A stretch of DNA of 64,000 nucleotides. Source: Tissierella_A sp964489715 (GTDB lineage Bacteria > Bacillota > Clostridia > Tissierellales > Tissierellaceae). Position 1 is the first letter of the stretch. The number at the start of each line of letters is the position of its first letter. The stretch spans positions 1-64,000 of the forward strand of contig CAZBAK010000005.1 in assembly GCA_964489715.1 (NCBI GenBank), in the 5' to 3' direction. A program made the translations under genes and the position numbers. Below are positions 7,648-15,396 of the stretch, piece after piece. The notes under the pieces are model-generated. The model ran no database searches. It was not told the origin of the DNA and saw only the letters and a list, made by a program, of their open reading frames with translations.

Positions 7648-8356
7648 TATAGAGGTCTTAATAAAGGGTAGTAGGAGCATAGGCTTAGAGCTTTTAGAAA
7701 AAGATCAAAAAAGATTTCAAGAATATAAGGAGCTTCTACAAGAGTGGAATCAAAAAATAAATATAACGGCTATAATAGAAGACCGTGATATAGATATAAA
7801 ACATTTTTTAGATAGTTTAAGCTGCCTTTCCTTAGATTTATTTGAAGGTAAAAAGAGGGTCATAGATATAGGAACAGGAGGAGGATTTCCAGGTATTCCC
7901 TTAAAGATAATGAGGGAAGATCTGGAAGTTACCCTACTGGATAGTTTAAATAAGAGAATAATATTCTTAAAAGAAGTAATAGATAAATTAGATCTAAAGG
8001 ATATCCAGGCCATACATGGAAGAGCAGAAGAACTATCTCGACAAAAAGAATATAGGGAAAAATATGATATTGCTATTTCTAGGGCAGTGGCATCCTTAGA
8101 TACCCTAAGCGAATATTGCCTTCCATTTGTTAAAGTAGGAGGGTATTTTATAGCTATGAAAGGTCCAGATATAGAAGAAGAATTAGCCTCCAGCGAAAAG
8201 GCCATAGCTTTACTGGGAGGTCAACTTGTAGAAAGCAAAATTATTACTATTCCTGAAAGTGATATAAGACATTCTTTAATAGTAATTGAAAAGATAAAAC
8301 AAACAGCCCCTAAATATCCAAGGGGGGGAGGAAAGCCTAAGAAAAATCCTCTATAG
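7640..8356 (+). CDS. rsmG: 16S rRNA (guanine-N7) methyltransferase RsmG
   Basis: A 238-residue Rossmann-fold methyltransferase (GidB). The SAM-binding motif is VIDIGTGGGFPGIPLKI, preceded by the family segment YKELLQEWNQKINITAI and followed by HGRAEEL and ISRAVASL. It methylates G527 (E. coli numbering) of 16S rRNA; loss is known to give low-level streptomycin resistance. The ATG overlaps the end of mnmG. A terminator hairpin follows at 8370. Confidence 0.96.
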   Translation: MTNIEVLIKGSRSIGLELLEKDQKRFQEYKELLQEWNQKINITAIIEDRDIDIKHFLDSLSCLSLDLFEGKKRVIDIGTGGGFPGIPLKIMREDLEVTLLDSLNKRIIFLKEVIDKLDLKDIQAIHGRAEELSRQKEYREKYDIAISRAVASLDTLSEYCLPFVKVGGYFIAMKGPDIEEELASSEKAIALLGGQLVESKIITIPESDIRHSLIVIEKIKQTAPKYPRGGGKPKKNPL

Positions 8357-8369
8357 AGAAAGAGATTCT

Positions 8370-8400
8370 AAAAGATGTTCCCTGTGGAACATCTTTTTTA
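8370..8400 (+). terminator. Terminator of mnmE-mnmG-rsmG with a parS-like centre
   Basis: AAAAGATGTTCC pairs with GGAACATCTTTT around a CTGT loop, followed by more T residues. The inner 16-mer at 8376-8391 (TGTTCCCTGTGGAACA) is parS with the central CACG replaced by CCTG, so the half-site outer arms are kept. Confidence 0.8.
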
Positions 8401-8409
8401 TATAAATAA

Positions 8410-8425
8410 TGTTCCACGTGGAACA
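8410..8425. other. parS: parS site 3 (ParB binding)
   Basis: An exact TGTTCCACGTGGAACA inside a 22-bp palindrome (8407-8428). It lies 18 bp from the parS-like terminator and just upstream of the DUF2164 gene. Confidence 0.92.
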
Positions 8426-8457
8426 TTAACTATTAAATTTGAAGAGGAGTTTTAGAT

Positions 8458-8694
8458 TTGAAAAATAAGATTAAATTAAGCCAGGCTAATCAGAGGGATT
8501 TAAAAGAAAAAATAGTAAGATATTTTGCGGAGGAAAGAGGAGAAGATTTAGGTGAACTTGCTTCCCAATTGATTTTAGATTTTGTTATGGAAGAATTGGC
8601 TCCCAATATATATAATCAAGGAGTAGAAGATGCACATATATATATGAAGGATAGGATTGAAGATTTATTTGCACTGCAAATTGTAAGACGATAA
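8458..8694 (+). CDS. DUF2164 family small protein
   Basis: A 78-residue acidic, probably soluble protein. It matches the DUF2164 pattern: an N-terminal IKLSQANQRDLKEKIVRYF helix, then LASQLILDFVMEELAPNIYNQGVEDA and a C-terminal helix. No biochemical function is known for the family. The start is TTG 8458 with AGAGGAG upstream. It sits alone between parS sites 3 and 4, in front of parA. Nothing in the sequence ties it to chromosome segregation other than location. Confidence 0.75.
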   Translation: MKNKIKLSQANQRDLKEKIVRYFAEERGEDLGELASQLILDFVMEELAPNIYNQGVEDAHIYMKDRIEDLFALQIVRR

Positions 8695-8850
8695 AAGGAA
8701 AAGAAAATTTAACCAGCTTTGAGAATCCCCTATAATAGTTTTAAAAGCATATTTGCTTATAAAGCTATTAATAAGGAGAAAAAACTCTGTAAAGCAAAAT
8801 AGAAGACTATAAGGGCTATATGATATTTTTTTAGAATTATTATGGCTTTA

Positions 8851-8866
8851 TGTTCCACGTGGAACA
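8851..8866. other. parS: parS site 4 (ParB binding)
   Basis: An exact TGTTCCACGTGGAACA in the 237-bp spacer before parA, about 65 bp upstream of its start. ParB bound here could affect parAB transcription, which is inference. The rest of the spacer shows no gene. Confidence 0.92.
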
Positions 8867-8931
8867 TTTCTTGTTTTAATTTTTCCTAAATATGATATCA
8901 TAGAGGTAAGACAATTTATAGAGGTGAAAAG

Positions 8932-9696
8932 ATGGGTAAAATAATAGCTATATTTAATCAAAAGGGAGGCGTAGGTAAGACTACTACTAGTGTGAACTTA
9001 GCAGCTGGCTTAGGTAGGTTGGATAAAAAGATTCTTCTGGTAGACTTAGATCCCCAGGGCAATAGCTCAAGTGGTCTGGGAGTGGAAAAAGAAAGTTTAG
9101 AAACTTTAATTTATGATGTGATTACAGATGATATAGATATTGAAAGAGCTATTTATGAATCTTCTGCCCAAAATGTTTCTCTGCTGCCTTCAAATAGCGA
9201 TCTGGCAGGACTGGAAGTGGAACTTGCCAGAGAGGGAAAGTGGGAGGAAATATTAAAAAACAAGCTTTCAACTATAAAAGATAAATTTGATTATATATTT
9301 ATTGACTGTCCTCCTTCCCTAGGTATACTTAGTGTAATGGGCCTTATAGCAGCCGACAGTGTTATAATTCCAATACAGTGTGAATACTATGCTCTTGAGG
9401 GAGTAAGTCAGCTATTTAAAACTATAGAACTTGTGAGAAATTCTTATAATCCAAATATTGAAATAGAAGGTGTAGTCTTAAGCATGTTTGATGGTAGAAC
9501 AAATCTTTCTATACAGGTAGTAGAAGAAGTAAAAAACTATTTTAAAGGTAAGGTCTATACAAGTATAATTCCAAGAAATGTAAGACTTGCTGAAGCTCCA
9601 TCTCACGGGCTATCTATAATGGACTATGATGAGCGATCAAAGGGTGCAGAAGCCTATAAGGAACTATCTAAAGAATTTCTAGAATACATAGAATAG
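8932..9696 (+). CDS. parA: Chromosome-partitioning ATPase ParA (Soj)
   Basis: A 254-residue deviant Walker ATPase: FNQKGGVGKTTTSVNLAAGL (Walker A with the signature first lysine), LVDLDPQGNSSSGL (A'), FIDCPPSLGILSVMG (Walker B). This length, without an N-terminal HTH domain, marks the chromosomal Soj type. Soj works with ParB/Spo0J on parS complexes to separate origins and also controls DnaA in Bacillus. RBS GAGGTG is upstream of the ATG; parB follows 23 bp downstream. Confidence 0.96.
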   Translation: MGKIIAIFNQKGGVGKTTTSVNLAAGLGRLDKKILLVDLDPQGNSSSGLGVEKESLETLIYDVITDDIDIERAIYESSAQNVSLLPSNSDLAGLEVELAREGKWEEILKNKLSTIKDKFDYIFIDCPPSLGILSVMGLIAADSVIIPIQCEYYALEGVSQLFKTIELVRNSYNPNIEIEGVVLSMFDGRTNLSIQVVEEVKNYFKGKVYTSIIPRNVRLAEAPSHGLSIMDYDERSKGAEAYKELSKEFLEYIE

Positions 9697-9719
9697 ATTA
9701 GATTGGAAGGATGGTTTTT

Positions 9720-10595
9720 ATGACAGCTAAGAAGAGAGGACTTGGTAAAGGTTTATCTGCCCTATTAGGGGATAATCCTACAGCCAATACTCTTATAAAT
9801 AATGATGTTGAAGGAAAATATAAAAATATAAAGTATATATCTCTCTATGAGATAGTAACAAAGGAAGATCAGCCTAGAAAAGACTTTGAAAAGGAATCCT
9901 TAGAGGAACTTGCAAAATCCATAAAAACTCATGGTGTTATACAGCCTATACTTCTTAGGAAAAAAGAAGATATGTATGAGATAATTGCTGGAGAAAGAAG
10001 ATATAGAGCTTCAAAACTTGCCAGCTTAAAAGAAATACCAGCTATTATACTAGATGCAGAGGATATAGATGTGGCAAAATTAGCCTTAATAGAAAATATA
10101 CAAAGAGAAGATCTAAATCCAATTGAAGAAGCCTTGGCCTATAAGAATTTAATGAAGGATTTTAAGTTAAAGCAAGATGAATTAGCTGAAGCAGTGGGAA
10201 AGAGTAGGTCCTATATAACCAATACTGTTAGGCTCTTAAATTTAGATGATAGGGTTATTGATTATCTATCTAAGGGAGAACTAACCCATGGTCATGGCAA
10301 GGTACTATTGGGTATAAAAGATGGAGAAGCCCAATTTCAACTGGCTAAAAAAATTATAGAAACAGGTTTAAATGTTAGAAAGACTGAAGAAGAAGTAAAA
10401 AAAGCGAAAAATATAAAGACTGATAAAAAGAAAAAAGCTCAGAAGGATCCCTATATAGTAGATCTAGAAGATGAACTTATAAGAACCTTTGGTACCAAGG
10501 TAAACTTAATCTCCGGTAAGAAAAAAGGAAAGATAGAAATAGAATACTATAGTGAAGAAGATCTAGCTAGAATTTATGAAATTTTAACCAAGTAA
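9720..10595 (+). CDS. parB: Chromosome-partitioning protein ParB (Spo0J)
   Basis: A 291-residue ParB. It has an N-terminal ParA-stimulating tail (TAKKRGLGKGLSALLGD), the ParB/Srx CTP-binding core with IAGERRYRASKLA and ALIENIQREDLNPIEEA, a helix-turn-helix (KQDELAEAVGKSRSYITNTVRLL) and a C-terminal dimerisation domain. It binds the parS sites nearby, clamps DNA in a CTP-dependent way and recruits SMC. GGAAGG ends directly at ATG 9711, leaving no spacing, so ATG 9720 is preferred. The stop codon lies inside parS site 5's palindrome. Confidence 0.95.
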   Translation: MTAKKRGLGKGLSALLGDNPTANTLINNDVEGKYKNIKYISLYEIVTKEDQPRKDFEKESLEELAKSIKTHGVIQPILLRKKEDMYEIIAGERRYRASKLASLKEIPAIILDAEDIDVAKLALIENIQREDLNPIEEALAYKNLMKDFKLKQDELAEAVGKSRSYITNTVRLLNLDDRVIDYLSKGELTHGHGKVLLGIKDGEAQFQLAKKIIETGLNVRKTEEEVKKAKNIKTDKKKKAQKDPYIVDLEDELIRTFGTKVNLISGKKKGKIEIEYYSEEDLARIYEILTK

Positions 10596-10619
10596 TGTTC
10601 CACGTGGAACATTACTTGG
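10588..10619. other. parS: parS site 5 within a 32-bp palindrome overlapping the parB stop
   Basis: An exact TGTTCCACGTGGAACA at 10596-10611. The surrounding 32 bp (CCAAGTAATGTTCCAC and its complement) form a perfect palindrome that includes the last codon and stop of parB. No long T-run follows, so it is a weak terminator at best. Confidence 0.92.
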
Positions 10620-10712
10620 AATAGAAAATATATATTAAAATACTAAAGAAATCCTGTAAGTAAAACTTATGTTCTAAGCATAAGGGTTTAATATAAAAGG
10701 AGGAATATGTAA

Positions 10713-11348
10713 ATGTATATTGATAAGAGTATTAGAGAGTATGTAGAAGAAACAGCAAGTGGTGCACCTACTCCTGGAGGTGGAAGTGTATCAGCAGTTG
10801 CAGCTAGTTTAGGAGCAGCACTTACATCCATGGTTTATAATTTAACAGAGGGTAAGAAGGCATACAAGGAATTAGAAGAGAAAGACAGAAAAGAAATGGA
10901 TGACAATTTCCAAGAGATAAAGGAAAAGATAGAAAAATTAAATTATTTTGTAGATGAAGATACAAAGGCTTTTGATGATGTAATGAAGGCCTTTAAAATG
11001 CCAAAAGAAACTGAGGAAGAAAAAGAAAAAAGAAGCGAAGCTATACAGCTAGGTTATAAGAAAGCTTTGGAACTTCCACTAGACTGTGCTAGAGTTTGCC
11101 TAGAGGTCTTAGAGCTTCAAGATGCCTTTGCAAGAAATGGAAATGTAAATGCCATAACAGATGTAGGGGTAGGTGCGCTTCTTGCTTATACAGGCCTTGA
11201 GGGAGCTCTTCTAAATGTTAGTATCAACTTAAATAGTATAAAAGATGATGAATATAGAGAGGGAAAGAGAAAAGAAGCTGAAGAAGTTTTAAATAAGGGT
11301 AAAGAATTAAAAGAAGAACTTATGAAAACAGTATATAGCAGATTATAA
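10713..11348 (+). CDS. Cyclodeaminase/cyclohydrolase (FchA/FTCD_C) family protein
   Basis: A 211-residue all-helical protein of the formiminotransferase-cyclodeaminase C-terminal family. The N-terminus carries the family motif ASGAPTPGGGSVSAVAASLG, with the glycine-rich turn that binds folate; ARNGNVNAITDVGVGALL follows near residue 145. Members act on methenyl- or formimino-tetrahydrofolate (FchA is methenyl-THF cyclohydrolase), so a one-carbon role is likely but the exact reaction is not proven. AAAGGAGG at 10697-10704 supports ATG 10713. It is a single-gene unit ended by a strong hairpin at 11402. Confidence 0.85.
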   Translation: MYIDKSIREYVEETASGAPTPGGGSVSAVAASLGAALTSMVYNLTEGKKAYKELEEKDRKEMDDNFQEIKEKIEKLNYFVDEDTKAFDDVMKAFKMPKETEEEKEKRSEAIQLGYKKALELPLDCARVCLEVLELQDAFARNGNVNAITDVGVGALLAYTGLEGALLNVSINLNSIKDDEYREGKRKEAEEVLNKGKELKEELMKTVYSRL

Positions 11349-11401
11349 AAATATAGCTTATAATCTTCTCCCTCTTTTTTATGGAGAATTGCTTAAAAAT
11401 T

Positions 11402-11448
11402 AAAGGTCCAGTAGATCAGAAACTTATCTAATCTATTGGACCTTTTTT
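11402..11448. terminator. Convergent terminator between cyclodeaminase gene and opp operon
   Basis: AAAGGTCCAGTAGAT at 11402-11416 pairs with ATCTATTGGACCTTT at 11431-11445, followed on the plus strand by a T-run. The minus strand also ends in a run of mixed T/A, so it may serve both convergent genes. Confidence 0.8.
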
Positions 11449-11453
11449 ATGTT

Positions 11454-12413
11454 TTAAACTTCTAATGCCCTATGACAAGCAGCAAAATGTTTTGGTTTTA
11501 CTTCTACAAATTCTGGATTCTTATTGTGACAGATCTCTATAGCATAGGGACATCTATCTACAAATCTACAGGCTTCAGGTGGATCTATAGGACTAGGAAC
11601 ATCTCCCTCTAGTATAACTCTTTGCCTTTGTTTTTGAAGCTCTGGATCTGGTACTGGTATAGCTGAAAGCAGTGCCTTTGTATAAGGATGGATTGGATTT
11701 TCATATAGTTCCTCTGAATCCGCTAGCTCCATCATTTGTCCTAGATACATTACTCCAACTCTATCAGATATATATCTTACCATTGAAAGGTCATGAGCTA
11801 TAAATAAATAGGTCAATCCTAGTTTATCTTGTAGATCCTTTAAAAGATTTACAACCTGTGCTTGAATAGAAACATCAAGAGCAGATATAGGTTCATCACA
11901 AACTATAAATTTTGGATTCATAGCAAGAGATCTTGCTATTCCTATTCTTTGCCTCTGTCCCCCACTAAACTCATGGGGAAATCTCATAGCATGTTCATCA
12001 CTAAGTCCCACTAGATCTAATAGTTCCATTACCTTACTTTTTTGCTCTTTAGGATCTTTATAGGTAGCATGAATATCGAAGGATTCTCCTACAATTTCCT
12101 CTACTGTCATTCTAGGATTTAGAGATGCGTAAGGATCTTGAAATATCATTTGAAATTCTTTCCTAACTTTATTCATCTCTCTACGAGAATAGTCATAGAT
12201 ATTATTTCCTTCGAATATAAGCTCTCCATCTGTAGGTTCATACAATCTTATTATAGTCCTACCTGCAGTAGACTTTCCACATCCTGATTCTCCTACAAGA
12301 CCAAAGGTCTCTCCAGGATATATATCAAAGCTAATACCATCAACGGCTTTTAGACTACCGCCGCCTACTTCAAAATGTTTTTTCAAATTTTTTACTGATA
12401 TTAAAGGTTCCAT
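11454..12413 (-). CDS. oppF: Oligopeptide/dipeptide ABC transporter ATP-binding protein (OppF/DppF-like)
   Basis: A 319-residue ABC ATPase: Walker A GLVGESGCGKSTAGRTI, signature FSGGQRQRIGIARSLA, Walker B FIVCDEPISALDV, H-loop IAHDLSMV, and the C-terminal oligopeptide_HPY extension (CRFVDRCPYAIEICHNKNPE). It is the last gene of the five-gene minus-strand opp operon and starts directly after oppD's stop. With OppD it powers import of peptides bound by OppA. The substrate (di- versus oligopeptide, nickel or other) cannot be read from sequence. Confidence 0.93.
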   Translation of the reverse strand: MEPLISVKNLKKHFEVGGGSLKAVDGISFDIYPGETFGLVGESGCGKSTAGRTIIRLYEPTDGELIFEGNNIYDYSRREMNKVRKEFQMIFQDPYASLNPRMTVEEIVGESFDIHATYKDPKEQKSKVMELLDLVGLSDEHAMRFPHEFSGGQRQRIGIARSLAMNPKFIVCDEPISALDVSIQAQVVNLLKDLQDKLGLTYLFIAHDLSMVRYISDRVGVMYLGQMMELADSEELYENPIHPYTKALLSAIPVPDPELQKQRQRVILEGDVPSPIDPPEACRFVDRCPYAIEICHNKNPEFVEVKPKHFAACHRALEV

Positions 12414-13415
12414 CTAAGAAGAGCTCCTTTCTGTTGACTTTGCCATTGGATGATTTAACCAGCAGCGACTCTTGTGACTTTCACTGTGATGTTCTTCATC
12501 AGGCATATTATCTTTACAAATTTTCATAGCATAATCACATCTATCATAAAAAGGACAACCCTTTGGTGGAATATATAGATCTGGTGGTGTTCCATCAATA
12601 GAGTGTAGTCGCTCATTTTTATCCATATCAAGTCTTGGTACACTTTTTAAGAGTTTCCTTGTATAAGGATGCTTTGGATTATTGAAGAGTTCGAGTGTAC
12701 TAGCTTCTTCAAGAATTTGACCTGCATACATAACCAATACCTTATCACTCATATCTGCTACTATTCCCAGGTCATGAGTAATTAAAATTATAGACATACC
12801 AAGTTCTTTTTGAACCTCTTTCATAATATCTAAAATTTGTGCTTGTACTGTTACATCAAGTGCTGTTGTAGGTTCATCAGCTATCATAAGAGTTGGATCA
12901 GATACCATAGCAAGTGCTATCATAACTCTCTGTCTCATACCACCTGAAAACTCATGTGGATATTGCCTAACTCTCTTTTCTGGTTGCGGTACAGATACAA
13001 GTTCTAACATAGATATAGCTTTTTTATTAGCTTCTTCTTGACTTATATCATGGTGGTGCATAAGACCTTCTATAATTTGTTTACCTACTCTTACTGTAGG
13101 GTTTAAAGATGTCATAGGATCTTGAAAGATCATAGATATCTTATTTCCCCTTATATCTTGCATCTCTTTTTTATTTTTCTTTAATAGATCTTCTCCATTA
13201 AACATAATTTCACCATTTTTGAAAAATGCAGGTGGTGATGGAAGAAGCTGCATTATAGAATTGGCTGTAACAGACTTACCACAACCTGACTCTCCAACTA
13301 TTGCTACTGTTTCAGAGTTTTTTACACTGAAACTTATATTTCTAACTGCTTCAACTTCCCCAAAGAAAGTCTTAAAAGAAACAGCTAAGTTTTTAACTTC
13401 TAATAAATTTTCCAT
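12414..13415 (-). CDS. oppD: Oligopeptide/dipeptide ABC transporter ATP-binding protein (OppD/DppD-like)
   Basis: A 333-residue ABC ATPase with Walker A AIVGESGCGKSVTANSI, signature FSGGMRQRVMIALAM, Walker B LMIADEPTTALDV and switch ITHDLGIV. The C-terminal domain contains four cysteines (GCPFYDRCDYAMKIC and later SRCWL), a pattern found across DppD/OppD proteins and reported to hold an iron-sulfur cluster in some. It pairs with OppF; the two genes abut. The order oppA-B-C-D-F is complete, so this is one transporter. Confidence 0.93.
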   Translation of the reverse strand: MENLLEVKNLAVSFKTFFGEVEAVRNISFSVKNSETVAIVGESGCGKSVTANSIMQLLPSPPAFFKNGEIMFNGEDLLKKNKKEMQDIRGNKISMIFQDPMTSLNPTVRVGKQIIEGLMHHHDISQEEANKKAISMLELVSVPQPEKRVRQYPHEFSGGMRQRVMIALAMVSDPTLMIADEPTTALDVTVQAQILDIMKEVQKELGMSIILITHDLGIVADMSDKVLVMYAGQILEEASTLELFNNPKHPYTRKLLKSVPRLDMDKNERLHSIDGTPPDLYIPPKGCPFYDRCDYAMKICKDNMPDEEHHSESHKSRCWLNHPMAKSTERSSS

Positions 13416-13427
13416 TTTTCCTTCTCC

Positions 13428-14387
13428 TTATTTACGTAGTCTTGGGTCAAGTGCGTCACGAAGTCCATCTCCTAGTACATTAAAGCCAAACATAATAAGA
13501 GAAATAAATATTGCTGGTATTATAAGTTGATACATATTTCCTATAGCCATTCCAGCCAAACCATCATTTGCAAGAGATCCAAGACTTGAGTTTGGAGCTT
13601 GGAAACCAAGTCCTAAAAAACCAAGAGTTGCTTCTGCAAATATTGCTCGAGGTATAGTCAAAGTAACATTTACCAGTATAGGACCAAGTGTATTAGGTAC
13701 AATGTGTTTTCTCAATATCCAAGAATTCGAGGCACCAAGTGACTCAGAAGCAAGGGAATATTCTGATTCTCTAAGTTGAAGAACCTGCCCTCTAACTAAA
13801 ATTGACATAGGTACCCAAGAAGTTAGAGTCATAGCAAGTATAAGCACAAACAAGGAGGTTCCAGAACCCTCACTAGAAAACACTACTGAAAGTAAAATTA
13901 CTACAAGTAAATATGGAATACTATATACTACCTCAGCTACACGCATCATAACAGCATCCACTCTTCTACTTGCAACTCCTGCAAGGCCACCATAAATTAC
14001 TCCTATAATAAAGTCAATAAGAGCTGCTAATATTCCTATAATAAGAGAATACTTTGCACCAATCCATACTCTGGTCCAAAGGTCTCTACCAAGTTCGTCA
14101 GTTCCAAATAAATGAGTTGAATTTGGTTTTAAGTTTATCTTAGAATAATCTTGTTCAAAATAAGTAAATTTATTTAAGGAAGGTCCTATTATAGCCATTA
14201 TAAGAATAAGTACTATTACTATAAGCCCACTCATGGCAAGCTTGTTTTGCCTTAATCTTCTCCATACATCTGGCCAATAATCGATACTGGGACGCTTAAT
14301 CTTATCTAAATCTCTTTTATCAAGATTTGCTGGTTCAAACATCTCTTTGCTAAATTCTTTATTTAAATTACTATCTACTTGATTCAT
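13428..14387 (-). CDS. oppC: Oligopeptide/dipeptide ABC transporter permease (OppC/DppC-like)
   Basis: A 319-residue permease. An N-terminal cytoplasmic region of about 45 residues leads into the first TM helix (LAMSGLIVIVLILIMAIIG), then LFGTDELGRDLWTRVWIGAKYSL, which is the OppC signature before the BPD_transp_1 domain. The EAA loop (ASESLGASNSWILRKHIVPN) contacts the ATPases. Its ATG shares a base with the oppB stop (TAATG), so the two permeases are translationally coupled. Confidence 0.94.
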   Translation of the reverse strand: MNQVDSNLNKEFSKEMFEPANLDKRDLDKIKRPSIDYWPDVWRRLRQNKLAMSGLIVIVLILIMAIIGPSLNKFTYFEQDYSKINLKPNSTHLFGTDELGRDLWTRVWIGAKYSLIIGILAALIDFIIGVIYGGLAGVASRRVDAVMMRVAEVVYSIPYLLVVILLSVVFSSEGSGTSLFVLILAMTLTSWVPMSILVRGQVLQLRESEYSLASESLGASNSWILRKHIVPNTLGPILVNVTLTIPRAIFAEATLGFLGLGFQAPNSSLGSLANDGLAGMAIGNMYQLIIPAIFISLIMFGFNVLGDGLRDALDPRLRK

Positions 14388-15316
14388 TAACGTCCCTCCT
14401 CTGTTAATTTTATTCTTGGATCTATTGCCATATAAGCTAGGTCCACAAAGAACAACATAGCTACCAGTACAATGGCATAAAAAATAGTAGTTCCCATTAT
14501 TAAGGTATAATCTCTATTGCTTATAGCCTTTACAAATAGAGAGCCCAGTCCAGGAATACCAAATATTTTTTCAACTACAAAACTACCTGTTAAAAGACCA
14601 GATATAAGGGTTCCAAGTACTGAAATAATTGGAAGTATAGCATTTCTAACAGCATGTTTTAATATAACAGCTGAATTAGATATACCCTTTGATTGTGCAG
14701 TCTTTATATAGTCTTGACCAAGTACTTCAAGCATACTAGATCTCATAAGCCTTGCCATATATGCAAGAGGCATAAGAGAAAGAGCTATAGCTGGAAGTAT
14801 AGTATGTCTAAATTGACCCCATCCTCCAATAGGAAGTGCGGAGATATTTTTAGCTACAAATTGTATAAGCAAGGTACCCATTATAAAGCTGGGGACCGAA
14901 ATACCAATTATGGCCACTACCATGGCTATATAGTCCGGTGTTCTATTTTGATAGATGGCTGCCAAGGCTCCTAGAGCTGGACCAAATATCAAGGCTATAA
15001 TTAAAGCCTCTAATCCTAAGTAAGCTGATACTGGAAATCCTCTTCCAACCATATCATTAACTGTTTCAACTCTTGACTTCATTGATTCGCCAAGATTTCC
15101 TTGTAAAAGATTTTTTAAGTAAATTACATATTGCTCTGATAGGGGTTTGTCTAACCCATATTTTTCTAATAAGTTTTCATATACTGCTTCTGGCATTTTT
15201 CCCTCTTTGTTAAATGGATTACCAGGTACTGAATGCATTAGAAAAAAAGTAATAGTAACTACGGCCCAAATTGTAAGTATTGCCATTCCAAGCCTTTTTG
15301 CTATGTATTTTTTCAC
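14387..15316 (-). CDS. oppB: Oligopeptide/dipeptide ABC transporter permease (OppB/DppB-like)
   Basis: A 309-residue permease. It starts with the typical N-terminal helix (KKYIAKRLGMAILTIWAVVTITFFLMHSVPGNPF) split by the OppB HSVPGNPF motif, followed by about five further TM helices. The EAA loop is IKTAQSKGISNSAVILKHAVRN. Its start lies 80 bp downstream of oppA on the minus strand, across a hairpin that should lower its expression relative to oppA. Confidence 0.94.
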   Translation of the reverse strand: MKKYIAKRLGMAILTIWAVVTITFFLMHSVPGNPFNKEGKMPEAVYENLLEKYGLDKPLSEQYVIYLKNLLQGNLGESMKSRVETVNDMVGRGFPVSAYLGLEALIIALIFGPALGALAAIYQNRTPDYIAMVVAIIGISVPSFIMGTLLIQFVAKNISALPIGGWGQFRHTILPAIALSLMPLAYMARLMRSSMLEVLGQDYIKTAQSKGISNSAVILKHAVRNAILPIISVLGTLISGLLTGSFVVEKIFGIPGLGSLFVKAISNRDYTLIMGTTIFYAIVLVAMLFFVDLAYMAIDPRIKLTEEGR

Positions 15317-15344
15317 ACTATCACTCCTAAATTTATTAATAAAG

Positions 15345-15380
15345 AAAATCGGATGGGCTGTAATAGCCCACCGATTTTTT
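15345..15380 (-). terminator. Intercistronic hairpin between oppA and oppB
   Basis: AAAATCGGATGGGCT pairs with AGCCCACCGATTTT, and T residues flank both sides. On the minus strand it follows oppA by about 17 bp and has a T-rich tail (TTTTCTTTATT). It probably terminates most oppA transcripts while letting some read into oppBCDF, a common way to overproduce the binding protein. Confidence 0.75.
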
Positions 15381-15396
15381 TAATTCATTTTAATTC

